Source: Lepidonotus clava (Eukaryota > Annelida > Polychaeta > Phyllodocida > Polynoidae). From it: a DNA stretch of 64,000 nucleotides. Both the position numbers and the translations under genes were made by a program. Below the pieces are notes generated by a model. The model made no database searches and was not told the DNA's origin. It was given only the letters and a program-made list of their open reading frames with translations. Shown piece by piece: positions 24,510 to 35,189 of this stretch (its first letter is position 1; each line of letters starts with the position of its first letter). Where the stretch lies: NCBI GenBank assembly GCA_936440205.1, contig OW387133.1:4058001-4122000 (forward strand), in the 5' to 3' direction.

Positions 24510-25299
24510 TGGAATCGCTCGAAATAGCCCCAGTGGATTGCCTGGCAGAGGGAGTGAGTAGAGTGGTTGGAATATCCCAGTTGTTTGCTGACAGAGGGAG
24601 TAGGTGGAGATATTGGAACAGCCAATATTGGACCCTACATATTGGAGAGTAAACAGGGATCTCCTAGGAAGCCCTATTGTCTACTGAATCAGATTCCTTA
24701 AATAGTCCCTTCTGACATCCTACTGCCAATGGTAATTAGGAACAGGCAAAAAAATACACCTATTCATGTTTGAAGATACTTTGAAGGTTACCAATTTAGA
24801 TATATATGATTGATACAACAGGAGGAGGTAATTAAGGAAACTATATCACGACATTGCCAATAGCACAAATGAACTGCTAAAGTTGTTGAAATAGCTAAGT
24901 ACAGATTCACTGTCTGAACCATTGTGAGCTATTCAATTTGTTTTGCCACATATTTATGGACTATACAAAGAACGGTCTGTTGCTCAGTTTCTTGGAAAAA
25001 TAGACATTCTAGCAATCACATGTATGCAAATTTTGGGTGTTTGGAATGCACTAAATTTGTTGGAGGAAATAGGAAAATTGGCAGCATATATATAGACTGT
25101 ATTAGGCTTTTTGAGCTACTATGGTGAATACGTGACTGCCTGATACTTAACTTTTTGGAGAATCAGAAATATCAGCAACCATACATGGACTTAATTGAGC
25201 CTTTTGAGTTGCTATATTTGTTGGAGAAATAGCCAAGTGGCAACCATACATGGACTGTATAAGGTTTTTTGAGCTGGTAAAATAGTGAGAGGAATAGCC
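24510..25299 (+). repeat. Decayed repeat in the putative 5' leader of the gene at 25300
   Basis: A core resembling ttggagaaatagccaagtgg recurs near 24512, 24565, 24611, 24883, 24991, 25060, 25154, 25221 and 25289. In the last four units a second phrase follows, roughly catggactgtataaggtttt then ttgagctgcta. Spacing in the last part is 66-95 bp. The final unit reads agaggaatagccatggagg and contains the chosen start codon. Frames here are closed, so this is untranslated. Confidence 0.6.
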
Positions 25300-26430
25300 A
25301 TGGAGGCACTCAGCAACCAGCACCAGGGCCCCCCAGTGACCAGGCCTGTTGTGGACAACTCCAAGCCTGGGGGTGGTAGTGGTGGTCCTTCGTCTTCGGT
25401 CGGAGAGAACCGGGTTCCGGAGGTATCCTTCCGCTTGGAACTGGACGGACGTATCCAGCAACCTCCCACAATGGGCACAGCAAGGACATCAGTGTCTCCC
25501 TCTGCTGGGAGCCCAGTTGGAGCATGTGGTTCGACAGGGAGCGCAGGTGGTCCCGTCTCCATGCAGAAGTGCCTCAGCTTCCCGCGTATCGTAACGGACC
25601 GACCAACAAGTTGGTCCATTAGTCCTTGCCAATCACGAACCTACCTTGACGCTTGCAATATCTACCCACAGTCCTTCCTTGGTGGCAGTGAAAAGTCAAT
25701 GGACCCTGACCGGTTGTCCATTGCTGGTCATGCTGGACTGTTGCGAAGCATGAGCGCCAGGACGGTTGAACTGGAACGGGACAGACCTGAACCGGATCAG
25801 TCTGTCAACTCAAGTGGGTCCAGTTCGAGGTATCTTTCTCCTGCTTGTGACAGGGTGGACCCACTGACTAACCGGTCCACCTCCTGCCCCTCTATGGCCT
25901 ACACCGAGACAGCTGTCCCGGGGAGGACCAATGGTGGACTTCCCCCGGGTACGACTGCAGACGTCCGACATCTTCTCTTCAGGAGGGGAGACCAGGAGGA
26001 AGACATAAACCTGGAGGGAGAAGAGATTGATGACTTGCCAATTGAACCGAACACTGTTTTCCCCGAACTGCCTCCTGACCTAATTGAAAGCTGTCGACCG
26101 GACCCTGCCAACCTCTCTCTGAAGGGGTTAAAGCTAAGTGAAGACAGTCCCAAACCAACAGTCCCCCCACCCACCAACAACTCTGACAACTCCACCAACC
26201 CACCAGTAGCAGCAGCAGGGGAGGGCAAACAGAAGGTCAAAGGTCAAACTCAGGGTAGCGCAAAACCGCCGCCAGAGGGCCCTTTTGTCAACATCCGGGA
26301 CCTGCCGCGCAGCTCCATGTCGGACGCCATGAAGCAGCATCACGTGGGGCTGAGCGGGGCGGCCACGAACATGGATACCAACCAGAAGTGTCTGCGCTGG
26401 CTCAACACTCTCCCAGCACAACGCTCCTAG
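25300..26430 (+). CDS. Hypothetical 376-residue disordered protein, single exon or last exon
   Basis: The best protein-coding candidate in the window. The start at 25300 sits in gccATGg, a strong translation-start context; an in-frame stop lies 30 bases upstream (25270), so the frame cannot extend upstream without splicing. The upstream GTG at 25285 is not used. It ends with TAG at 26428. Compared with its AT-rich flanks the frame is GC-richer, especially at third positions. The product is rich in Pro, Ser, Gly and Thr: a glycine/serine patch at residues 23-34, an acidic stretch at about 231-263 (DQEEDINLEGEEIDDLP), and a basic patch at 309-315. The C-terminal 50 residues (from EGPFVNIRDLP to the end, including KCLRWLNTLP) look more ordered and may be the conserved part. 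No signal peptide, membrane segment or enzyme motif seen. Family not recognised; a regulatory or scaffold role would be guesswork. It could also be the last exon of a gene with upstream non-coding exons. Confidence 0.75.
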   Translation: MEALSNQHQGPPVTRPVVDNSKPGGGSGGPSSSVGENRVPEVSFRLELDGRIQQPPTMGTARTSVSPSAGSPVGACGSTGSAGGPVSMQKCLSFPRIVTDRPTSWSISPCQSRTYLDACNIYPQSFLGGSEKSMDPDRLSIAGHAGLLRSMSARTVELERDRPEPDQSVNSSGSSSRYLSPACDRVDPLTNRSTSCPSMAYTETAVPGRTNGGLPPGTTADVRHLLFRRGDQEEDINLEGEEIDDLPIEPNTVFPELPPDLIESCRPDPANLSLKGLKLSEDSPKPTVPPPTNNSDNSTNPPVAAAGEGKQKVKGQTQGSAKPPPEGPFVNIRDLPRSSMSDAMKQHHVGLSGAATNMDTNQKCLRWLNTLPAQRS

Positions 26431-26431
26431 G

Positions 26432-26812
26432 GAACATGTATACTAAAGTCCTATACCCACTTGGGACACATGTATACTAAAGTCCAATGCCCAGTTAGGG
26501 AATATGTATACTAAAGCCCTATACCCACTGAGGGAACATGTATACTAAAGCCCTATACCCACTTAAGGAACATGTATAGTAAAGTCCTATACTCACTGGG
26601 CTGAATTGGTATGCAAATCGCCCAATTACTACCAAAGGAAATGGTCGATTTTTCATAGATTCAAATTACCAATGAGTATGCAATATTGCAATGTATATAT
26701 GCTTGATAGAATCGGTGCTAAAATCAGTAAATTATTCTAGGGGAATCAGCTGATTTAAGCACTGATCAGTCAGCCGACTTGGTCGAAATTGCCTAGTGGG
26801 TATGGGACTTTA
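26432..26812. mobile_element. Family C TIR element in the 3' flank, left end amplified five-fold
   Basis: Starts two bases after the stop codon. Five direct units of 33-35 bp (26432-26600), each holding taaagtcctatacccact, which is the family C left terminus (taaagccccatacccacta). A normal C interior (cagctgattt, gtcagccgacttggtcga) and right end (ttgcctagtgggtatgggac) follow. It probably lies in the 3' untranslated region of the gene. Confidence 0.75.
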
Positions 26813-28490
26813 GGCTATAGGTTACATGAATATATTATATGAAAATATATTGTATCTGTAGTTAGTAAGATACCATGCATCGAGCATATTGCTGTGTTAC
26901 CAATTAGTTAGTGTATTGTACCCTTTTATGAAAACTTGCATTGAAATGCTGGGCTTGCTACGTTCGTTGTATATATGTAATGTATTAATCATGCAACGTA
27001 ACTGAAATAAGGGAAACGTCAACAAATCCTTTTCGCAATTTCCCACGGAGCCCACCAGCAGTATGCATATAGAAGGAACTAGGCCTATAGAACGTAGATA
27101 GCTTAAGATAGAATGTTGTTACCTATCCCACAATGCATTGGCTGTGACGTCACCAGAGCTATATATTCAAAGATCCTTGCCAGTTGAAACGGGTTCGTTT
27201 TTGCCACATCCACGCACATGGTTTGGTATTCAAGAGTTTTTCTGACCTTGTAGTCAATTTTCATTGTTGCATTTGAAGTATCATTGCAAATACCATTGTT
27301 GAATTGAAGAGCTCACTTTTTGGTACGGAATTTCCAATGGGAATTACCTTTACAGCATTTATGTCATTATTTATAGTCAAAGTGGATCTCAAATGCTAGC
27401 ACAAAGGAAGTCCAAAAGTCGTGCAAGTTCATTCTGTGCCACATTTATGTTGACCAAATGAGACAAATGTTTAGTTTTCCGTTGAAATGTGTTTATTTGC
27501 ATGACCAAAATGCTTCTTCTCCCAGTGTCAAGTTGTGTGATATATTTATACTATACTACCTCTGACTAACCAAATGTGAATGAAGTAATGATGTGTATAT
27601 AATGTATGTATACATTCCTGTATATTTCTATAGTGTATTCCCTCTAACTTGAGCCTTCCGGGATATGGGTCTCATACATAGATATAACATCACCTGACCA
27701 AACGAACGTTCTGTTCTATTTCTTTGACATACGTTTATATTGGAGGTTCATTTCCCACAGCATTTTATCCAATTTTCTTGTGAAATCTATCTCTTGTTTC
27801 CAGGACAAAAGGATGATTTTAATTACATGACTTCTATAAATCCCATAAAGTCGCGCAGATTTAGTGCTGTTTTAGATGCAAACTCACGAAATATTCCTTA
27901 GATATATATCAACATACTTCCAGGCCTGTACTTATTTTGATTGAACTCAATTGACAATCAAAGGTTATGATAGAGAGGTAACATTATTGGATGAGGTTCA
28001 CCAACTGGTTCCGGTTACAAACAATGTACTTCCGGTCTCTGTGATTGGCCGAGCTGAGACCGTCATAAGTGGTATAGTCCTGTTAGTACCACGGCTCAAG
28101 TTAGAGTGTACTCAGTGCGTACATAATGTATAAGCTCGTGTTGTGGACGTCTTTGGTACCCCTGTGTTCCGACGTTATGGGTGGGCAATCTCCGCAGAGA
28201 TCATATATTGATCCTGTGTTGCGCCCGCCCCCTGCCGGCTCCAAGGGCAATCGATCTGGGCTGCCTCCTGAGAGAGGGTGGGGGGAGGGGGGCTGAGGGG
28301 GTAATATAGACAGAGAGCCCAGTATATACTTTGTGATTCCAGCCCTGACTTTCCTCTATTCCATAACAAGCAGTCTCATTCATGCAATTTTGGGTTATTT
28401 TTAATACCAGTCTCTCACTTTGCACACTTCTTATACTCACTGCACCATGACCTCTAGGTTTAAAACACATCTACAGCCATTTGATTATTA
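26813..28490 (+). other. Possible long 3' untranslated region and intergenic DNA
   Basis: AT-rich, no coding frame. Many tgtatat/tatata motifs around 27535-27630 would suit a 3' untranslated region, but no aataaa lies in an obvious place, so the transcript end is unknown. A GC-rich purine tract is at 28255-28300. Confidence 0.35.
27137..27166 (+). promoter_or_regulatory. Candidate promoter elements: inverted CCAAT box, CRE, TATA-like box
   Basis: ATTGGCT at 27137 (CCAAT box on the other strand), TGACGTCA (full CREB/ATF site) at 27145-27152, then ctatatatt at 27159. Order and spacing suit a core promoter firing to the right near 27190, but no gene follows, so this may be chance or the promoter of a non-coding exon. 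Confidence 0.3.
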
Positions 28491-30159
28491 AAGGGAAAAA
28501 AAAGACCAACAGGGTTCAGGCCATATTTTATTGACCGCGTTTTGCACGTTTTCAAAGTGAGAAAATTCCTGAGTAATTGTCACATAAGAACTTCCTTAAA
28601 AAAGAGTGTACGTATATGTGCTTCCAAAAGAGCAGTACATCCATAAAGATATCGTACTCAAATAAGCCACAACTGTCACATCGAAAATGTGTTTGCTTTA
28701 TTACTTTCTCATGACTATTCGGATCGGCCCAAAAAGATACTCTAGAAAAGGAATTATCCACATGGAGAGCTCTTTCAGCAAAATCAATATTTTTTTTAAT
28801 TATTGGGATGTTAGTGTAAGAGATTCGGACCTTTTGATGCCAGATGGAATGAACACTATAAAATCCCACAGTGTGTGATTGGCGTTAGAAATATAACCAT
28901 TAGTAATCGATTGGTGAGTTCCTGTGTGCTCATTGAACCCACAAATGTGCTGACTGTGCATAATTTCTCAATTGATTTTGTGGATGCGGCGTATCCCGCC
29001 TGCGCCCAATCGGTTCACTGATTCAACAAATATAGAATCCGTTCGATTGTGACCTCCTCCAAATTGATCCAAAATATCCGTCTCGAGTTGAATTACTATT
29101 CTTACAAGAATGCAATTTATTATGCATCAGAGCTAATTATTGTTATTGTGGAAAGAGAGTTTTGAGTCTAGATTTTATTTTTGAATGCATGGAGAATTGA
29201 TAAGAATCGTTTGGCGTTTTGGCGCATCGTGGAACCCAGGCTTTAAATGGACTCGACTAAAAAAAAGTATGGAATCGTAAAGTCACCATAATTTGTGACA
29301 CACTTATAATTGGATGTTGGATTTTAGTACTACATGTGTCAAAAGGGAAAATCAGTAATATAGAATATTGAACATTTTTTTCCCTTTGGTATTTGACAAA
29401 AGGCTGCATTCAACAGGGAAATTAGATTTTCTTAAAGTTGGAGAGACGTCTCAAAAAAAACCCACCCCTCCCCTCCCTCCAAAATAGTACAAAAGTAGAG
29501 AAGCCTTGTAAATCTTTTTCCAATGCAAAAACATCCTCTATCGGCTTCTGGAGGCTATTCACTGATACTTTGTATGATCTTTGAAGGCGGTATTACACTA
29601 CACGACTTGACCTTTGATATGTTTGTATTTCGAGCATGTCACATATATATGTGAAACAAAGAATTTTATCTCTAATATTTCCGATTTCTCTGTGACATTG
29701 TCATATCACAGTGCTTTTTTTTGTCATATCACAGTGCTTTTTTTTTAAGTACTTTTGTTGACCCCTTGGTAGATTATGACACATTCGTGATATCGCTTGT
29801 GTTTTTGGCAGTCATGAGAATGAAGGGAAAAACAAGAAATGCAAAGAGCCAATAGCATCGTATCTTAGTTTATTTCTTGTTGTGTTTTCCGAAAGTGGCG
29901 GAAATATTGACCAGTGATCTAATATTAAATCCGATTAGGAAATATCAATCATGAACCTTTGTTTTGAACTCTATATTTGGAAAATCCACAATTACGCTTG
30001 CTCCCCCTTTTTTACCTTACAATTATTGGTATTTCTTTTACAGTTATCATAAAAAAGTAATCAACCGTATATAAACATTTTCCGTTCCTACCAACAACTT
30101 AGGGTTGTGGGGCATTTTAAAAATACGTTTCTCTCTTAACAATGTCCAGTGAATATTAT
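28491..30159. other. Non-coding; fold-back P left-arm fragment at 29586
   Basis: gcggtattacactacacgac at 29586 and cattgtcatatcacagtgct at 29695 match arms of element P. tgtcatatcacagtgctttt occurs twice in tandem (29698-29745). Otherwise AT-rich DNA without coding signal. Confidence 0.4.
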
Positions 30160-30291
30160 AGGAAAACATACAGAGGTTGACAGTACTACCCTGAATACGA
30201 GGTGGGTGTCGAAAAATTACTGCCTGAGGCTGTTAGGCTGAAATCCCACCAAGTATTCAGGGTTGTACTGTCTACCAAGGTAAGTTTTCCT
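30160..30291. repeat. 132-bp hairpin, arms about 47 bp
   Basis: Left arm 30160-30206 (gacagtactaccctgaatac) and right arm 30245-30291 (gtattcagggttgtactgtc) pair at roughly four of five positions, with a 38-base loop. The outer ends are aggaaaac and gttttcct. It resembles a small TIR element; a hairpin RNA precursor would be an alternative if transcribed. Confidence 0.75.
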
Positions 30292-30751
30292 TACATTATA
30301 TACCATATTTTGTAAGTTAAGCAAAATATAAAGGAAATTACCAGTGGAGGAAAGTGGGCAGTATTCCAATGTATTGACTATGCACACACTTTGACTGGTC
30401 GCAAGCAGTTTACCCTAATATTCTCTATTTTCTCTTAATTATTGGACTATCACTATCTCCATCTAATCAGACTGTATCATTTTATGTGACATCAAAATAA
30501 TAATCATGAAAATCCATTCAGAATTCACAAAATAAAGAGAAAAACATTTTACACCATAAAGCAAGGTGGGCAGTATACACAAATACTGCTCACTGTGCCA
30601 ATACACCAACAATACTGAATGGCAGTGTCTGGTTAGTATTCATAATTTATCCTTGAATGAGTATAATATTATGTTCTACTGTTTTGGCAATGGTTGTACG
30701 GGCATTGAACGGAGCGATAAATATGTGACAAACATGTGACTATGTAATGTA
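30292..30751. other. AT-rich non-coding DNA
   Basis: Nothing recognised. Confidence 0.35.
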
Positions 30752-31106
30752 CCTAGGCAAGCAGCGATGTAATAGGTATGTTCTGAGACACTACTTTTTT
30801 TGCCAGTCTGTAACTTGTTAAATTTTCATGTAACAGTTATGTTAGGTTGATACTTACGAAAAAAGGGTGTTATAATAACATTACATTCTAGTAAAGTTGA
30901 GACCTTACTAATACAGAATGTTATAATAATGTTATTTTTACATGAAAGAACATAAGAAGAGTGTCACAATAAGGTCACAGTGCAACATCACAATGTTAGG
31001 TTCTAAAGATATTTTTGGATGCCATCAAAATAATGTAGCAAGAACCAAGGCAGAAGTCAATAGAACGTTGATGCAAAATTATAATAGCATCACATTCTAG
31101 CTTGGG
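30752..31106 (+). mobile_element. Family A TIR element
   Basis: Left end acctaggcaagcagcgatgt; right end cacattctagcttgggt. Interior phrases of the family: ctacttttttgccagtctgt, gttataataatgtt, ggttctaaagatatttttgg, aacaagaaccaaggcagaa-like text. No coding capacity. Confidence 0.8.
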
Positions 31107-33536
31107 TAATGGATGATTGTACACATGTCTGTGATCCTGAATACAGTATTGGACTTGCTTGCCTATAGGGTGAATCTTGAAGGAAACCAAAAATAATGCA
31201 GTGGTCTAAATAGAAGGCAATCTTTAACTCAAAATAATGCATAGGAGAAATACATTCCAGGAGTCCGCATTTTGGGAATGGGTAGTATAAAGCAGGAAAA
31301 CCAGTTTGGACCTCCTTTTCAATGTTTCAAAAGAGTTGTGTCATTCATATTCGGTTCACCAAAAGGTGAGATTTTAGTAATCCACCACATTTCTTGTGAA
31401 TAATTTTTTCAAAAATGAATCTAAGGTAATTTTCATAGTACATTTTACCAAAGACTATCCTAATATTTTTTCAGCAATGCATAGAGATTTTATATTTTTT
31501 GCCTTATTTCATGTTTAAACTCTCTAAAAGTTATCTAAATATTCCTTTAAAATTCCTTTATTTTTCCTAGAAATCCCTGTAAATTCCTTTAAATTCCTTT
31601 ATTTTTTTTGGGAGGGCTGGATGATGCCTGATATCAGTAGAAAGGTTTTATCATTGTCTGTTAAATGGTATTATAGAATGAGTGGTTCATACTATATTCT
31701 AGGAGAAAATCAAACAAGTACTAAATCGCCAACAACAGTATCGGTATGCAGAATACATGTTTAAGAATTTTGCATGCAAGGCATAGGCAAAACAATCAGA
31801 ACCTATCATTCCTCAAGAATACGCGGCCTTCTATATGGGTTGTGTATTGTGTTTAACTTTAAGTTTAAGAGTCAGTTGTCTGATATCCATGTTGAACATT
31901 TCACAACCATGAGTAACCTTAATTTGTTTTCTTTTTAATATTTACAATATGTGCGTTTCTTTTGGGCATGCCTTTTTGCTATTATATCATATTGTTATGA
32001 TTACTATTTCAACTAAAATTTGATAATAGAAGCTTAGGAATCCCGGAGATACTTATTAAGAAGTGTACTTATAATTGATGATGGTTACAAGTGACATTTA
32101 TTGTCCAATATCTATATTGATTTACCGTTGAAGAAATATATTTTTTCAGTGTTATATTTTCCTTACATTTTGCATCAAAGAAAAGTGGGCATTATAAAAG
32201 TGATACATTGTGTACACCGGCAAAGTGAGGACAAACAATTAGTATGAAACATTGTATTCATAATAGGATGCTTATGTTAATCTCTTTATATGAAATGTCA
32301 GTGTTAAACCAAAACATTTTAATGAATTACTAGGAACAACGCTTCATTCTTGTCCAATGCAATTTGGGCGGATTCAAGACTTCAGAAAGTGAGATCCGCA
32401 AATAGGCTAAGGGCTAAAACTTTGTGTATTCACACAAAAAGTACGAAATGTTTCTCTCTTTTTAAAGAGAGACCCCCTTGACACCCCCTTCCCCCTGGAT
32501 ATTCCCTTAAGCCCATCTCAGTATACATTTAACATCAACATCAGATTTTACTGTGAATAGCATGGGAATTTCTTCCTGAGATAATTCTAAGGCTAGTGGT
32601 GCAAAACTAAATGAATTGTGTTGATTTGGTTGACAAATTGCTCCTAAAACTTGCCAAATACAGCTTTTTATATTGGCCTTTTTCCCTAAATCAATGCTAA
32701 AGCCTGTCAGCCCAACCTACAATGTTCAACCTATTTTGCTCTATAATGCAGCATTTTGATCGGCTAGCAAACTTACAAATCTGTCAACTGGTAAAATTTA
32801 ATGAATCATAATGTGTTATCACTACTTGGGGATATAGAAAAACATAACTCTTGCTTATTTCAGTAACCCAACTCTAGGAGACAGGGAAGGGTTAAACATT
32901 AATTTTGGCCAACCCTTGTCCAACCCTGGAATATATCCAACGTAGGATGGGCTAATTGTCTATCCTTTTCTTACAAATATGCCACAACCTATCCTCTTCG
33001 CTGGTACTTCCACTCTGGGTACCAGCAGACAAGCTATTTCCGTCCGCCATTGTTTTCTGTCCCCTTGTTCCACAAATAACTGAAGAGACTAGCAGAAAAC
33101 GAGCCAGCCGCCACTTTAACAACTAATTAGTTGTCTAGTTGTCTAATTGGGCTTATGGTGGTGTAAATACTTGCTGCGTCTCCTTGGTGACAGAAGAGCT
33201 CTGAATGATAGTATAATACTTTCAGTATGTCCGACCATCTTTATGTAATTTCGTTACCATTCCAAAATACAACTGGAAGAACACACTTCTTTATGTCTGT
33301 GAAGTTGTTTGCATGGTAAAACAAAGACAAAAAGGTCAGAAACAATTATATGGATAGTTCAGCAAAACAATGCAGTAATAATGATGTATACGCAATGTAT
33401 GGTCGGTATTTGTTCGTCCTACCCTGTATATTATGGTAATAAAAATATGATATATAATTTATACAACAAAGTCTCGTGTCGAGTTATTTGCCTTTATTCC
33501 CAAATACACAAAATATAGACTTAATATCTAAGGCCG
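31107..33536. other. AT-rich non-coding DNA, nothing recognised
   Basis: Long stretch without dispersed families, tandem repeats or coding frames that I can support. A short direct repeat of aaattccttta lies at 31550-31600. Confidence 0.4.
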
Positions 33537-33682
33537 TAATTCTCCCTACCACGGATAGCTGATTTCTAGCATTTTATACTGAAATATTGGGTTTTGTTGA
33601 AATATTACCCAGCATGCACCCTGTTTTAGGTTAACCTGCAGGTAAATCTCATGAAAACAGCCTATCGTGGTTGGGAGAATTA
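33537..33682. mobile_element. Family D TIR element, short form
   Basis: Left end taattctccctaccacggat; right end atcgtggttgggagaatta. The interior carries acccagcatgcaccctg and aacctgcaggta, conserved in all D copies. At about 146 bp it is less than half the length of the copies at 42.7, 46.1 and 47.4 kb, so the middle is deleted. Confidence 0.8.
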
Positions 33683-33689
33683 CACTGCG

Positions 33690-33994
33690 TGTCGGGTCTG
33701 CATTTGTGTTGGGTCACATTGCCCAATGCGTCTGATTCACGGTGCATCCATATCAAGGCCATATCACACTATGTGTTGGGTGGCATTGGGTCCCAATGCG
33801 ACCCAATGCAACCCAATGCGTAGTATATTATATTACGTATTTTTGGTTGTGTTGGGGGTCACAGTGGGTTGTGTTGGGTCACGTTGCTGGGTAGTGTCGA
33901 TTTACAAACATGTTGGTAAAATGACACAAATCAGACGCGTTGGGCAATGTGACCCAACGCGAATATGACCAGATGCATAGTGTAATATGGCCTT
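33690..33994. mobile_element. Fold-back element with two pairs of inverted arms
   Basis: Outer pair: gttgggtcacattgcccaat plus gcgtctgatt at about 33708-33740 against aatcagacgcgttgggcaat plus gtgacccaac at 33929-33960. A second pair: aaggccatatcacactatg at 33755 and catagtgtaatatggcctt at 33976-33994. Repeated cccaatgc(g/a)a motifs fill the middle. The frame at 33651-33968 is a by-product. Confidence 0.7.
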
Positions 33995-34585
33995 AAGCCG
34001 TTTAGGAAATTGACAGTATTATTCAGATGTACAGAAGACTGGTATCCTTTATCTCACGAGGGGTTCCCACGTCCCAAGAATGTTTTTAAAACTCATATAT
34101 ATATAATTATATCTCACTGTTTTCTTCATGTCCAGGCAGAATCCATGGACACCTTTTTGTTATCTCACTCTTTTTTTATATACCTATTTCGAAATTCGAC
34201 AAATGAAATTAGGCTTATCTGGGTCCTGGTTTACTACTTCTACTAGACTTCTGCCTTTAGTAGGGGTTGGCAAACAGTCAATCTTTCTTGTTACAACTTT
34301 CAACTCAATTTTGACAAAAAAATATTCAGTTAATTTCCTCCAAGCAATTTACGGTTTTGATAGCAACATGTTGGTATCTGGTACCGCAAGCAAACCTTAA
34401 TGATCCTATATAAAATAGCAGGTGCCGAAACAGGGGCTGCAAACACCCATATTCCACCTTGCAGCACCCTACTGCAAGCAGGTTTGCGGCAGTTTGTTTG
34501 CGTTTTTTCAGGGTGCCACAAGCAACTACTGCATAGTGGAATATAGCGTTAACACAACTTCTAAAAACCTACCAGATAATATTAA
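33995..34585. other. Non-coding; short inverted repeat near 34440-34530
   Basis: ccttgcagcaccctactgca and neighbouring aacaggggctgcaaacaccc / ggtgccacaagcaactactgc motifs form weak inverted pairs, bounded by tattccacc and tagtggaata. This may be another small TIR element, not resolved by eye. Confidence 0.4.
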
Positions 34586-34923
34586 AGGGAGCCAAAACCA
34601 ATAAATTCAATAACATTTTCCAAACTGAAATAATCATGGAAATCAATCATGTTAAAATCTAAACCATGAAATATGGTAAAAAATAATTAGAAACAAGTTT
34701 TCCTTGCTCGAAACAATTAATGTGGATGCACAAAAATAGGGTTTGTTTACAAACAAATGCAAAATAATATTAACATCTATTGTGGCATTCTACTTCATTT
34801 TGAGCTCATTTTCACAGCTAATACTTTACCACTATACACTGACCTTAACTGGACTCATCTAACATATTTCTGTACTTATCTGAGTTTTGAAAATTCTGTC
34901 AATTATATTGGTTTTGGCTCCCT
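34586..34923. mobile_element. Family Q TIR element with TTAA target duplication
   Basis: TTAA at 34582-34585 and 34924-34927. Ends agggagccaaaaccaata and tattggttttggctccct are exact inverses. It is the second copy of the element at 10250, apparently in the opposite orientation (tttgtttacaaacaaatg here, gtttgtaaacaaacc there). Confidence 0.88.
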
Positions 34924-34927
34924 TTAA

Positions 34928-35180
34928 GGCTGTGTGACAACACCTCGACAATTTTAGAATGTTGCAAAACTCGCATGTGGATTTAAAAAAAAAGAGAAAT
35001 CCTGCTACGCTCCCAGCACACTTGCGATTTAATGTCAATATGGCGGGGGGTTCTTGGTAATGAGCCTGCACCTTGATTAGTCTGTAATCACGAGAAGTAC
35101 CAGCGACAGATTGGTATGCCAGGCTGATTACATCCCATAATAGGGCCGCCATCTTGAGTGTGTTCACGTGCCACTGGATA
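34928..35180. other. Non-coding
   Basis: No feature recognised. Confidence 0.3.
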
Positions 35181-35189
35181 AATTATCCC

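Noticed and set aside
33651-33968. 105-codon frame with Cys and Gly
   Set aside because: Coincides with the fold-back element at 33690-33994.
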